Of a stretch of 64,000 bases of DNA, positions 9,501-20,629 are shown one piece after another. Numbering within the stretch: position 1 is the stretch's first letter; every line of letters begins with the position of its first letter. A program made the translations under genes and the position numbers. The notes beneath the pieces are model-generated. The model ran no database searches. It saw only the letters and a list, made by a program, of their open reading frames with translations, and had not been told where the DNA came from. Origin of the DNA: Bemisia tabaci (Eukaryota > Arthropoda > Insecta > Hemiptera > Aleyrodidae); the NCBI RefSeq assembly GCF_918797505.1, contig NC_092797.1, positions 52,736,157 through 52,800,156 of the forward strand. Direction: 5' to 3'.

Positions 9501-12147
9501 ACTAACTTAGGATAATTACTTATTTCCACGTACTTATTTCCACGTTATTTTTTTGTCCTTCTTTTACTTATTTTCCACGTTTTACCTGTTTTACCTTAAA
9601 ATGTTCTACGCACGCACACAAATAAAAAAAAGACGAAATCCGGCATTAAAATTCTGTAGGCAGCCCAGTCTTTAAATTTTTGCCTTTCATTCATATAAAA
9701 ATCCCATATTATTGCTAGAGGAAGTCTACCCAGTTGGAGGTGTGTTATCATTAAAACAACCAATTATTCTTAAAATAATATTATTGATCCGTGAGGAAAT
9801 TTTAAAACAAATATGTTCCTGGTCCATGATATCAAACGTGGTTCTCCATTATAATCTCCTAAGTGACGAGTATTTCAGTTTATGCTCTTGCATTAAAAAC
9901 TTTAAGTTCGGAACGTCACCAAAAAAGGCGCGATGCACTATCACCATCAGAATACGTTAGTAAACGAAATAAGGGGAAACAAAGTTGCTTATCATCTCGG
10001 AAGGACGTAAAAAGAAGGCGCGAAGCGCCTCAGTCGATTACAGTACCAATGCAGTGGTGCATTGGCGGATCCAGCAATTTGGCAACGCCGGATTTCCTCC
10101 ATTTAAACCTATGGAAATGTATCGATTCTTGGAGGGGCTAGGTGCTCCGACACGAATCGATTATTTAGCATAGGTTTAAATGGAGGAATCCGGTGTTGCC
10201 AAATTGCTGGATCCGCCTCTGCAGTGGTGACGCCTGAAAGTAATAGGTGGTAAAACTATTCCTGCTCAAGGACTATTTGTGTTGCTTACGGGAAAATTGA
10301 AGGCGCTTGAAAATTTCTCCCGCTCAGAAGACGCTCTGCGGTGCAAATACGTTAGAGGTAACTCAATAATGAGCGAGGAACTGATCGATAAAAAAGCGTG
10401 AGAGGTTGATATGAGGCCAAATTAAAAGTCTCGTTCACAATTTGCAAAGTTTTTCATCGTCGGGTCTCGAAGAATTAAAAAACTGAAGGGAGAAAAGTAC
10501 CGATGACAGCTAGCACTACAAGTGTAGATCTGGATTAACACCGCACAATTTCAAGCATCAGCTTAAGGTCATTATAGCGTTTTCCACGATTCCGATGTTC
10601 TACTTGAAAATTATATACCTACACCTACAGTTTACATGAGGAATAAAATCTCGTAGTTCGTTGTGAAAGAACATTTTGACATTTTTTCCGAGGTTTTTCA
10701 TCAGGCGTCCGTAGAATCAAAAGAGTACAAAATCACTTTGTCTAACCTTTAGAGTACGAAAAGAAAACGTGCAACTTATTTTAGAAAAATGGAATTTTTG
10801 GAGTGAAGCTTTAGTTACAGCTTTGGACGGGTGTTCGGAAAAGGAGGCCCCTCAGGCCTCAAGAAATCGAAACAATAACGTACCCTGGTGGCAGTGACTG
10901 TTGAGAAAAGTTGTAAAAAAACTCGTCAATTTTAAGAGAACTTAAAATATACTTCAAAACCACTTGAAAATTACGTAAAAAAAAACTCTTGAAATATTCG
11001 TATCAGGAAACCGTTTTGGGGTTTTTTTTTACATAAAATTGAAAACGAATGTAAAGTAATATTTACGTATTTTTTTACGTACTATTAAAATCACACTATT
11101 TTTTTATCTTTAAGAATTCCTCAAAGGGGTTTCCTACAACGAGTATTTTAAGAGTTTTTTTACTTTAAATTTACGAACTCTTAAAATTTCCAACTTTTTT
11201 ACATTTTTGCTGACAACTTTTTGTAGAATTATTTTTCAGAGTTATCGCTGTAGGGTAGTGGTAACGCCTGAATGCAAGTGGTGATACATCTATTCCTGCT
11301 CAACGACTGCCCGTGTTGCATACAGAAAAAATTGAAGGCACCTAGGGATTTGTGAAGTCAAGGTGTACATTAATCTGTGGATTGTTTAGACGGAAAAATG
11401 AAATTGATTTGTGCCTTTCCTGTTTTGACCCCAACGTGCTTTTATGATGAGGCTTGGGATTCGGCAATTTTTTTGAAGGATATATACGGTTACAGTGAAA
11501 CGAGGCAAATTATGCATGATTCGACGGTGGAACTCATAGACCACGCATGTCGTCTGCGGTGTTTTAAAATCTCCACTCCCATTTGATTTTATCGAAGGAG
11601 TACAAACCAATATAATTCGTCGAAGTTTTCGCAGAATTTTCTCGGCGCAGGGAAAAAAAATCATGGTGGTTTTGACGATTGACGTTGAGTATAGTTTTCC
11701 TTTTAAAAAATGAAGTATAACAGGAGGTCTGCAACGTCGCAAACCGAGATCCGTGATTCGGGAGTTCCACCGTCTTAACGTTTCGAGTAAGACCTTTCAG
11801 CGAGTTCATTTTTCTGAGTTTTACCATATTATTATATTTTCAAAATATGGGGGATGAATCATTCCTCCCCCGGAAAAAAAACCGAAGTCTAATATTGCCA
11901 ATTTCTTTTCATTTGTATGGAAGCAGCCATTTACATCAATGCCACGATCTTATTTTCCGTCTGAAATTAGACTTGTGCCGCCTTTCATCCTACATGCTTC
12001 AGGTTCTCGTAATTCTGCCAAGCTAAGGAAAAACGCCGTGTGAACATTCGTGAGTTGCCAAATTTCGTTCGATAAAATGTTCATTTTGAAAGGAGGTTAT
12101 GCACCCATTTTCTTCAGATTTTCAGATGTTTTAGATTTAACTGCGAA

Positions 12148-12216
<69 letters not shown>

Positions 12217-15200
12217 TCTGAAAAATTGGAAGAAAAATATTCATAACCTTGCAAATAAATTCGCATTTTATCAAAGAAAACTTGGCAACGCCTGAAGGCT
12301 CATACGGTGTTCTTCCTTAGCAAGGCAGTTGGCTCGTACGTAAGCGCCAAAGCAGTCAATATTTCGTCACCTTCCAGGCAAAGTATCACAAGCGCCATGC
12401 GACGTTCAGAAATTTCCGCCGCCATTTTATTTCTTTACTGAGAAATTTTTGGTTGAATCTGTTTGGAAATTTCACTAAATTTTATCGGCAGCACAAAGAA
12501 AATTCAGTGAAATTTTCGGACAGCTTCGTTGAACAATTTCTCTGTAAAAAAATAAAATGGCGGCGGAAATTTTTAAACGTCGCATGGCGCTTGTGATACT
12601 TTGCCTGGAAGGTGACGATATCGCAAAGCCGCTGATGGATATTCCTTCCCCAGAGTATGCAGAGAATGAGCGAAACGCCCTGACAGAGCTCGACGAGAAC
12701 TGGCTGGAAATAGCTCCGCATTTGTTGGACTTCGCTCACACAGTTCCACAAGACGACCATAAGGAATATAGTGCTGAAATAAGGCTCCAGTACTTTGGTA
12801 ACAGATCAGTATCCCCAGAGACCTTCGAGAATCTCATCCAGGTCAGTAAAATATGGTGTGCTCGGATCAATAGGTCGGTTGCGCTCGTCACTGGATCGTA
12901 TTTTGATGCTTGCTTCTTGCAGATTAGCGGAAAATACGATCTGTCCAAACAGCAACTTTTTACTTTCAATATTAGCCGAAATATTGCCTTTTGTAAAGTC
13001 GGGGTTTTGACGTCATCCACCGCGGTAATGACACCCTTGATTTCTTCCACCTTGCTTTCATCAGTCAGTGATGCACACTGGTTACTCAGCGTGAAACTTG
13101 GATGAAAGCAAGGTGGAAGAATAAACGCAGGGTGTCACTACCGCGGTGGATGACGTCAAAAACTTGACTTTTCGAGGGGCGGTATCCTACTTTTAAAAAA
13201 ATCAAGAAAACGCTGAAAAGACAGCTTACAGAAAAATTCGGGCGAAGAATTCCGGGGGGGGGGGGGGGGGGGATAGTTAGTTGTAGCGCACGTTCATTGC
13301 GTCATTTTGAATTTCCCGCGCTTCTGATGGCGGGACTTCCCACTCGCTGCGCGCTAAATAAGCGCCATATAATTGGACTACATTTTGCAATTGAGGACCA
13401 CAATTTCTGGCTCATCCGTAAAAGCACTTATCTGTATAGGAAAATGACTGATACATACATTGTTTCAAACCTGATCATGAGTCAGAAAATTTAGTTCCTA
13501 ATCACAAAATGAAGTCCAAATAACGCGAAAATAGCTGTGCATTCCATGCAAAGGTGGACGAAATTCCTAATTTATTGTAAGTTGATGTGAATACCTTCTC
13601 ATTGGAAAATTTAGAAGTCAACTTTAAGGACCCTTTTCCTTTTTGTCCATTGCATTTGGAGAAAAGGTTATCTTACCCTCCTCTTCTTCGGCAAGACCTT
13701 TCAAGGCAATATTAGAACCTTTTTCGTTGTTTCACGTTTATACTCTCACCCTCGGAATTGAAAGAATGTTCCTTCCTCCGATCAACTTTACCCTAGTAGC
13801 AATGACCTTACAAAACATTTTTCAAGAACTCTTAAAAAAACCGTTAGAATTTTAGCATTAGAAAATTCTTCTTGGCTATTTCTTTTTAGTAAAATTTACA
13901 AGAAGTAACATTTCAATCAAAGTTAGGGGAAAATGTGTTGAAAATCTCTTAAAACATCACTGTAGTTTTATAACTTTTTTTCAAACATTTTTATTGTTGA
14001 AAAACTACAGGTGTTACATTAAGAGTTTTTTTAACACTTATTACTTAAATTTTACCGGTCGTAAATTTTACTCAGAAAAATACCCAAGAAGGGTTCCTCA
14101 CACGAACATTTTAACCTTTATTTTAAGAGTTGTCTTCATTAAAGAGTTTTAATAGTTTCTTATACGTTCTTTTTAACAGTCGTTGCTACCAGGATACCAC
14201 AACCCCCCCCCCCCCCCCACCTGGTATGATTTTAAATTCTAGTATCTCATTTTTAACAGGTTGTGGGAGATAGACTGTATATGGTGGGGATTCAGCAGGC
14301 TGTCCGATTCCAAGCGGCAGCGAACAAATCTCCTGTCTACTTGCTTCACTTTGCATCTCCAATTGAGAAGAGCTTGTCTACCAAGTTCTGCAGCTCAACC
14401 AAAAACTATGGTTCGTGCCAATTTTTTCTTTTTCTTTTAAACATGTTTATTTGCAGAATCGATGATGTAGATAGAAATTTTACGAAGAAACATGATTGAG
14501 ACTGGGAAAAAATGTATTTTCCTGTTTGTTACACTACCGATGACTCTCGAGCAAGCAGTCATTCTTGCAAGTCGGCAAAACAGTTTTTTCTCCATTTAAA
14601 TGTATATTATTATACAATCGGTTTTAGGCGAGGCAGTCTGTTTGGCCTAGTAGTGATATATTCAATGGATTTCAATGGAGTATTGACAGCGTTGCCTCCT
14701 TGCTTGAATCACCAATGGATGGTCCATTAAAAAAAGGAGTACCTATAATTACATTTTCTGAGCTCTACTTCTTTTACAGGAGTAAGTCACGCCGATGATT
14801 TGGGATACATTTTGCAAACATCCTGGGGTCAACCCTGGAAATCAAAAGAGGAATGGGCTAAGTCGCGACTGCTCATTAATGTATGGCTGTCATTTGCAAA
14901 AACTGGGTAAGCTGAATAATTCTGAATATTCTCAGAATGATTTTTTTAATACTAAATTTGAACTCAAGACGACCGTTCCGAAAGTGAGATCTCCAGCCCT
15001 CTTGGTTGACAGCTTTAGTTAATCCATTTGATCAAAAATAATCTCTTCTTGACAGACTTTCTTTTTTAAAAATTTGACAAAGACAGTAAAGATGCAAATT
15101 TTCTTGTAGGTACCTTCTAAAATTGAACTTCAAAACAGAAAATTTGAGAGTTAAGGCTGCATTATGATAAATTCGACTGGCTTGAGGTTATCCTCAAAAT

Positions 15201-15876
15201 GTCGAGAACACTAGATTTTGAGATACTCAAAGCATTCTGGTGCTTTTGCACCCTTACTCTGTTTATATTAATTGAAGATATACATCCACCATCATTAGTA
15301 AAAAACGATTTTAGAGAATATCCTTGATGAAAATGCATAAAAAGTTCAAGAAATTACACTGACTTTAGAGGGGAAATTCACACTGCAAATCTATCAAAAT
15401 ATAATTTCTATGGAAAAATTTTCAAGTTTTATTTCCATTAATAGGTCAAAAGCACATGTCTATGATAAAAAAAAGCGCTTTAGTACTTGAATTATTAGAG
15501 ACAGTGGAGAGAAAAAGGAGGAAAAAAAAGCAGTTCAACTATCTGAGTGTCTAAATGTAATATTGACTTGTTGCATAGGGCTTGCTTAACATTAAAGCAT
15601 TTCCTGATGCCATGTTGAACACATGAAGCCACCATTGGCAGACTGACGTCAATTTTAATCACTAACGTTCTGATATCTTGGAAATTGATTTGTTTGTTTT
15701 TGAAAAGTGTACCCTCAGTCGGCAGTACTGAGTGGTTGCCGGTGTCAAGGAACATCAAACGAACTGGTGACATTGATTACGTAAAAATAAATAGCTACAA
15801 AGATGTGGAGTCTATGAAAAAACCCAGCCTCAACTTCTACGAATTTTGGACTTCATTTGCTTATTCCCCGTACTAA
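6515..15876 (+). CDS. Carboxylesterase (type-B, alpha/beta hydrolase), C-terminal five exons
   Basis: The protein would hydrolyse carboxylic esters; insect members handle hormones, pheromones or xenobiotics. Exons: 6515-6680, 12654-12841, 14260-14410, 14780-14906 and 15708-15876 (TAA). All junctions are GT-AG and phases agree throughout (1, 0, 1, 2). The first visible exon carries NPFSPWAPSVE and FTSGEGLYPVG; its Glu corresponds to the acid of the catalytic triad. The second has ELDENWLEIAPHLLDF, the third KSPVYLLHFASP, and the fourth GVSHADDLGYIL with the catalytic His. The serine elbow (GxSxG) lies in upstream exons not found in the window, so the gene is partial at the 5' side, either because it begins left of position 1 or because those exons are lost. 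About 266 codons are present, roughly the C-terminal half of a usual ~550-aa enzyme. The subfamily cannot be assigned. Confidence 0.88.
7104..7510 (+). repeat. Duplicated intronic segment, copy 1
   Basis: This intron segment is alignable with 10222-10560: words such as aactattcct, ctcaa, attgaaggcg, and tttctcgcgctcaga versus tttctcccgctcaga, then the aaaggggtaccagtggcag versus agaaaagtaccgatgacag region, run in the same order. A shorter third copy lies at about 11250-11345. The pattern suggests an old local duplication inside the esterase gene. Confidence 0.65.
7523..8554. other. Esterase intron, nothing recognised
   Basis: Intron sequence with AT-rich runs. The open frames on either strand are short and show no known family. 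Confidence 0.5.
8555..8661. mobile_element. 107-bp hairpin element
   Basis: AGCACGGAACGCGCATTGGC, then GCCTACAAACCTAAG, is followed by a short loop centred on gcattgcgcaatgc and then the near-exact inverse ending GTGCT. It is GC-rich in AT-rich surroundings. No target duplication was identified, so it is probably a small MITE or the core of one. Confidence 0.65.
9719..9739 (+). other. Candidate 21-bp esterase microexon or exon remnant
   Basis: The sequence AGGAAGTCTACCCAGTTGGAG is preceded by ttgctag and followed by gtgtgt, so it has both splice dinucleotides. It duplicates the end of exon 6515-6680 (CTACCCAGTTGGAG then gt). Inserted at the phase-1 junction between 6680 and 12654 it would keep frame and add seven residues (EEVYPVG). 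It could equally be a dead remnant of an exon duplication, since the following intron (10222-10560) is duplicated too. Confidence 0.4.
10060..10221 (-). mobile_element. hAT-type MITE family A, copy 3
   Basis: Same family as 3569-3731 and 4180-4343, in the opposite orientation: it begins CATTGGCGGATCCAGC and ends GGATCCGCCTCTG. The 8-bp target duplication CAGTGGTG is at 10052-10059 and 10222-10229. The hairpin is nearly perfect, with arms around CCTCCATTTAAACCTATG. It sits in an esterase intron. Confidence 0.92.
10222..10560 (+). repeat. Duplicated intronic segment, copy 2
   Basis: Alignable with 7104-7510 (see that entry). The MITE at 10060-10221 inserted at its left side. A third partial copy follows at about 11250-11345 (gtgatacatctattcctgct, then tcaacgactgcc). 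Confidence 0.6.
10881..11257. mobile_element. AT-rich foldback element
   Basis: TACCCTGGTGGCAGTGACTG at the left is matched by the inverse at the right (cgctgtagggta). The arms contain complementary blocks around AACTCTTGAAAT and TATTTTAAGAGTT. It resembles the element at 13789-14196 in its ends and internal layout. It lies in an esterase intron. Confidence 0.6.
12151..12215 (+). repeat. Poly(T) run of 65
   Basis: Sixty-five consecutive T in the esterase intron. It could be the tail of a retroposed element on the minus strand, or an assembly-inflated homopolymer. No SINE body was recognised next to it. Confidence 0.9.
12367..12615. mobile_element. Foldback MITE family B, copy 1
   Basis: The left arm tcaccttccaggcaaagtat, then cacaagcgccatg, is matched by the inverse arm catggcgcttgtgatacttt, then gcctggaaggtga. 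The arms are about 85 bp and also include a shared cgccgccattttat block. Related copies are at 40586-40835 and 41341-41593. It ends only 38 bp before the splice acceptor of the esterase exon at 12654. Confidence 0.82.
12982..13186. mobile_element. Foldback element, ~205 bp
   Basis: TTTTGACGTCATCCACCGCG and a following ATGACACCC are inverted at 13125-13162 (gggtgtcactaccgcggtgg, then atgacgtcaaa). The inner arms share CTTCCACCTTGCTTTCATC. The outer limits are set where pairing fades (attgcctttt versus aggggcggtat). It lies in an esterase intron. Confidence 0.7.
13254..13272 (+). repeat. Poly(G) run of 19
   Basis: Nineteen consecutive G in AT-rich intron sequence. Either an unstable simple repeat or a sequencing or assembly artefact. 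Confidence 0.85.
13365..13535. mobile_element. Foldback MITE family C, copy 1
   Basis: GGACTACATTTTGCAATTGA near the left is inverted near the right (caaaatgaagtcc), with further paired blocks (gaccacaatttctggctcat and atgagtcagaaaatttag). A related element is at 48258-48447. The outer edges are uncertain. Confidence 0.65.
13789..14196. mobile_element. AT-rich foldback element related to 10881-11257
   Basis: TACCCTAGTAGCAATGAC at the left pairs with gtcgttgctaccaggata at the right, and internal blocks around AAGAACTCTTAAAA and TTTTAAGAGTTG pair as well. It is followed directly by a run of 16 C (14203-14218). It ends 63 bp before the esterase exon at 14260. Confidence 0.6.
14203..14218 (+). 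repeat. Poly(C) run of 16
   Basis: Sixteen consecutive C directly after a foldback element and 41 bp before an esterase exon. Length may be unreliable. Confidence 0.85.
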
Positions 15877-16090
15877 ATGATCCAAAAATAAGTCAAGGAA
15901 AAAATCATCTACTACTGAAGCTGCACTTACAGATTTTGGAGGGTCACAGCAAGTGTATGGAAGCATTGCCAACTGACCAGAGTAATTATGATCGGCTTGT
16001 TGATTTCAGTTCAACAGAGGTGATTGCGACAAGGTGAAAATGATTTACAACAAAAGATTGTACATAAAGTTTGTAATTATTAACAATTTG

Positions 16091-16096
16091 AATAAA
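16091..16096 (+). terminator. Candidate poly(A) signal of the esterase gene
   Basis: AATAAA on the plus strand, 215 bp after the esterase stop codon, in AT-rich sequence. It is the first exact hexamer seen downstream. Confidence 0.5.
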
Positions 16097-16099
16097 AAC

Positions 16100-19000
16100 T
16101 TCATTTCCAAAAGTCCATTGTTTCATGTAAGAAAAGAAACAGGTGAAAAAATGGAAGAAAATAAAAAGAAAAAACAACAACTCGTGTGATACAATGGGAT
16201 TGATACGAAAAACAATAAAATGCTATTCATCTTTAAATGCATCTGTTATTATTCACTTCAGATCAAACCCAGTTTTAACATCCCTGGCTCCCTTTAGCAT
16301 CTCCTTCAATTTACTATTAAACCCTAGCTGCAGAGGAGAATTGAAAGACAAGATATTGAATGGTTTCATTCTTTCCGCTCTTCAGCAGAATTTTTGAAAG
16401 AGAAGTTTTAAACTCCGTAGAAAAAAACAAAATGCTGTAATGAGGCCAGAGTCTTCTTAAAAGATAATTTTTCACATAGCTTAATTTTGATATGCTGATT
16501 AATAGCCGAGTCCAAAATTGAACTTGGGTACTTAAAGAATGGAACACAAAAACAGCAAAAAATGAAGTTTCATTGAAGTTTGTCCAACAGTTCCAAAACT
16601 TCCAATTAACCTTGAAAATGACTACAAATTGAAACAAATTGACGCAAAAAGTAAACTAAAAGTTGCACCTTCTCACCATTCCAGATTGGTGACTCCAGTA
16701 AGTGAAACTAAGCGAATAAAAGAGAATTTCAATTCTTTGCACCAGCTACACGTAAGGTAAAACTTCTGGAGGAGACCTAAAAATTTTGGAAATTACAAAA
16801 CTTCAACAAAGTAAAGTGAAGTATCCACTACCTGACCAAGTGAGAGATGGGGCTAAGCTACATGCTTGCAAATATTGCACACTTTAAATGCATGACTCCA
16901 TCTAAGAAGGCAATTCTATAGAAGCGATAAGGTCCATTTCAGCACTTCCGTGGATATGCCTTTTTTCAAGAAAAGATGGATCCTTTAAGCTTTATGAAAT
17001 CAAAATTAATATTTTTAAATGGTAATTTCTGAGGAAGAAAAATTAGCATCTGAAGTTGGTGGATATAAAAACAATCGGTCAGATAATGGAAATGTCTGAG
17101 GCATGATACTTTTTGACAATAAACCTTTAAACACCTACGAAGATCTGGCTTGATTCTTTAAAAGATGAGAATTTACTCATTGGTTTTCATTGCAGTCGAG
17201 AAACAAGAAGAAAAAAATTACCCTGTTCTCAGCCATATGACAACTTTCAGATGTAATAAGCATTTTAAAAAAAGCCAAAAACTTGAATGTGCTTTATTTT
17301 GCTGATCGTTGTGCACAGAAGCAGGATTAGAAATGAACATGACTAGATCTTACGCCACTTTATGACGCATCCTTTGAACGAACTTGAAGAGAGTAGGGAA
17401 AATAAATTGGGCTGGTCTGAAGTAACAATTACAAATGAAATTGAAAATCAAACCCTTCAAGAGAGAGAGAAGATTTTATCACAAATGCTTTGTCTATTTG
17501 TCACTACAGAATACATTGAAGAAATATTCCTTAAAGTTCCTAAACCACAGCAGAAATTTTTAAAGTCAGCGGTCTCTGGACTACGTTTTCTGTTAGGTTG
17601 GGCTTATTTGGGGAGGTAAAATTTGGATACGTAGAGAGAAGGTAGTTTTTGATTGATTTAATCAATAATTTTCTTGGAAATTTGGTAAAATTCTGCGTGC
17701 CATAATTACTTTGAATGGTGACAATGGGAAGACCCTTGATTTTTTAAGAGTACTTATAAATTGCTTGGAAAAATCAGAAACTAGAATGCAGGATGCTTTC
17801 TGGTGTAATTGATACTCACAAGAATTATCACGAGAAAAACTTAGAGATTCTTTGCCCAAGAAAAAAAAAAGGCACCATTTAACACCAAGTGACCTCTTCT
17901 ACAACCTCTTCTCTCCTCCGAAAGAAGAAAGAAGAAAGAAGAAGAGGTTTGAGGTTTCATTCCTACGTGTGAAAAACAAAGGTTATGATATAGTTCTGTA
18001 CATTTCCTGTCATTGCAACACTTTTTTCAAACCTAACATCTTTGAATCATTTAAGATGTTGTTGTTGTCCAACAAACATTTCCTTAAAAAGAACTTTAAG
18101 TGATATTCATGTACTTGAAACATAGAGGACTTGAAGTTTCTAGTGGGAGAAAATGTCCTTTTTAAAACGTTTTAAACTATCTTTGCCTCATTCTTTTTAC
18201 AGAGTCACTTGGTTCTGTTCCACTGAACGCTATGTTTGTGTCCCCAGTCTTTCAGCATGAGAAAACTGCTCCAATAACTCTTTCAGAGGGATTTAATACA
18301 GTGTTTTACTACTAAATAGCTAAATAATCAAGAGTGCACCGGACACTTTTACAAAATTCTAATTAGGACAAGAGTAAAAAGAATCTTTCTCAGAAAAGAA
18401 AGAGAACCAATTCCAAAAAACAGATCAGTTACTGTACAAAGAGGATTAGAAAAAGTTTCCAAAAAAGAAAGGCATTCACTTGCAGTGCAAATGAAAAAAT
18501 ATAATAAAAAGGAGGACAAAGATCCTGAGAAAGAAAGCAAAATCGAATTAGGAATGATCCAATAGGTTTGAGCCTCTAACACGAAAACTCTTGCTCAAAG
18601 TCTATTTATTTCACTCTTGGAAAAATGCTAATTGAGCAAAATCGAAAAGGTGTCAGACAAATGCATGATACACTGCATTTTACTCAATCATGATTTCCTC
18701 CAGAATATTGGATCACCGAAAAGGTTTCTGGATGGATTAACACTCGTAACTCTGTTGTCTTTCAAAGTTTCTGACAGAAGAGCAAAACAATGTGGCCAAT
18801 ACCAGGGTACTCTGGATGTTGTTCTACTGACATCATTCTTCTTGCCTCAAAAACTTTCGTCTATCTTAGAATATCATAGGCTGATAAAACTAATTTTTCA
18901 AATCCCTGTGCTAACATCTTGATTTTATTGGTTAGGGTACTGAATTATCCTGCTCTTAGTTATCTCATTCATGCAACACATTCTCATTCGGCAAGGAAAT

Positions 19001-20365
19001 GCCGCTGAAATTTTCCAACCTGTCAATGGCAATTCAGGGTTTTCCAGTGATGCCAAATAGTACAGTAATGGCTACCCAAACCAGTATCAGTTGAAAAAAG
19101 ACACGTTGTCATTAAAAAGCCGACAAGATTTATACAATTTTCGGAACAAAAGAGAGGGTTTTCTTGAATACTCTTCTCGTGATTGTAGGAGGAACAAATA
19201 AAGAGGTTGACAATTCTAAAGCTCTCACGGTGGCATTAGTAAGTAAAGATAATACTAAAAACAAACAGTGAATGACATATATGTTTTGCGATTTCGATTA
19301 TTTGCTGTTTTTTTTATTCAATAGATTTATATCCTACCAAATGCTGGATGATAAAAGTTTCATCATAACATTATTCAGCCATTTTTTACCAAAAAGCTCT
19401 CAGCCCAGATACAAGATGAAATAGACATTTGAAAAAAAATTATGATTTAAAATTCGCACAGTCATGAGGGGAAGCAAGTGGAGAGAATAGATTCTTTGGT
19501 TAGGCAAAGCTAATCAAGTTTTGAAAACTTGAAAAAAAACTATGGTCAACTCCTGAGATTACATTATTGGATGGAGACATATTTTTTTGGTGCACAACAT
19601 TCTTTAAACAAATTCAATTCAGAACATATTTAAAATACAAGCTGAGATTTTTTAGTGATATCAGAAATAGTTAAAGGCTCTTAACAAAACAGCTTGAAAC
19701 CTACGTCATTATTTTTTTTCCTTGTCATGAGGAGAAAGTTGGAAGAAAGTCTATCAGCAATTTGAGTCAACCGATAGAACAAAAATTGAACACTTTTAAT
19801 GACAATGTCTACAAGTGGCCTCCTACATGCCCAATAAGAGAAGTGAAATTTCCGACAAAGAGAAAAATAATTAACACAAAAAACAAATATTGATGCCAGT
19901 AAGAGTTGAAAAATAAGGGAAATAATACAGAATTTAAGAGGTAAATTCTAAAAGAAAGTAGAATGAGAACAATAAACGAGTGAAAAAGTGGAAAAAGGTT
20001 CAAGAAAAGGAAAAGGACAGTCCCGTCACACGGTGAAGTTGGAAAAATCTAACTTACATTCAATGACTCATAATTTCTTCTTCGATACCATCTTTTCAAT
20101 TTCATACAACTCTGAAATAATCACTTCCTCTTGTAAAGAATGGCTGAAATAACCATACCATGACGAGAGAATTCTCTAATGACTGAGTTTTCTCACGAGT
20201 TGCATGCATAAACTTTTTGTAATTAAAGTTTTGGACGGTCCAGTAACTAGTCAACATCCATTGAAATGTCATGTTGAAGGTGAGATGATAAGTGAATGGA
20301 AACTTAACTTTTTTGGGGGTAGTTCCTGAGGGGAAACTTTAAAGATGTGAGACCGAACAGGTCCT
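16100..20365. other. Intergenic region between convergent esterase and Ube4A
   Basis: No gene is recognised on either strand. Several open frames of 60-100 codons lack family resemblance and are not joined by convincing splice sites. The sequence is uniformly AT-rich. On the minus strand an AATAAA (plus-strand tttatt at 19313-19318) could end the Ube4A transcript about 1 kb after its stop, but this is only a candidate. Confidence 0.5.
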
Positions 20366-20594
20366 TTACGATTGGTCACTCGATGATGTTGCTGCCTGTT
20401 CTCTCCGCTTTTCTTCGATCCATTTTTCGATACTTGCTTTCAGTTCGGTATTTGATTTCACCATGTCCATGGTCAGAGGTTCACGGTTGAAAGGATCTGA
20501 CTGGTCACTCAAAAGGTGCCTGAAAAAAAAATAATAAAAATAAGAAAATAATAACAGTGAAAAACATTCTTTGTCCAGACCGTCTGACAGCTTT

Positions 20595-20629
<35 letters not shown>

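Noticed and set aside
12557..12653. Start of an open frame upstream of the esterase exon (MAAEIFKRRM...)
   Set aside because: This part is the arm of a MITE; the exon proper begins at the acceptor before 12654, where esterase similarity and phase both fit.
17362..17619. 85-codon open frame in the intergenic region
   Set aside because: No family match and no splice context; treated as chance.
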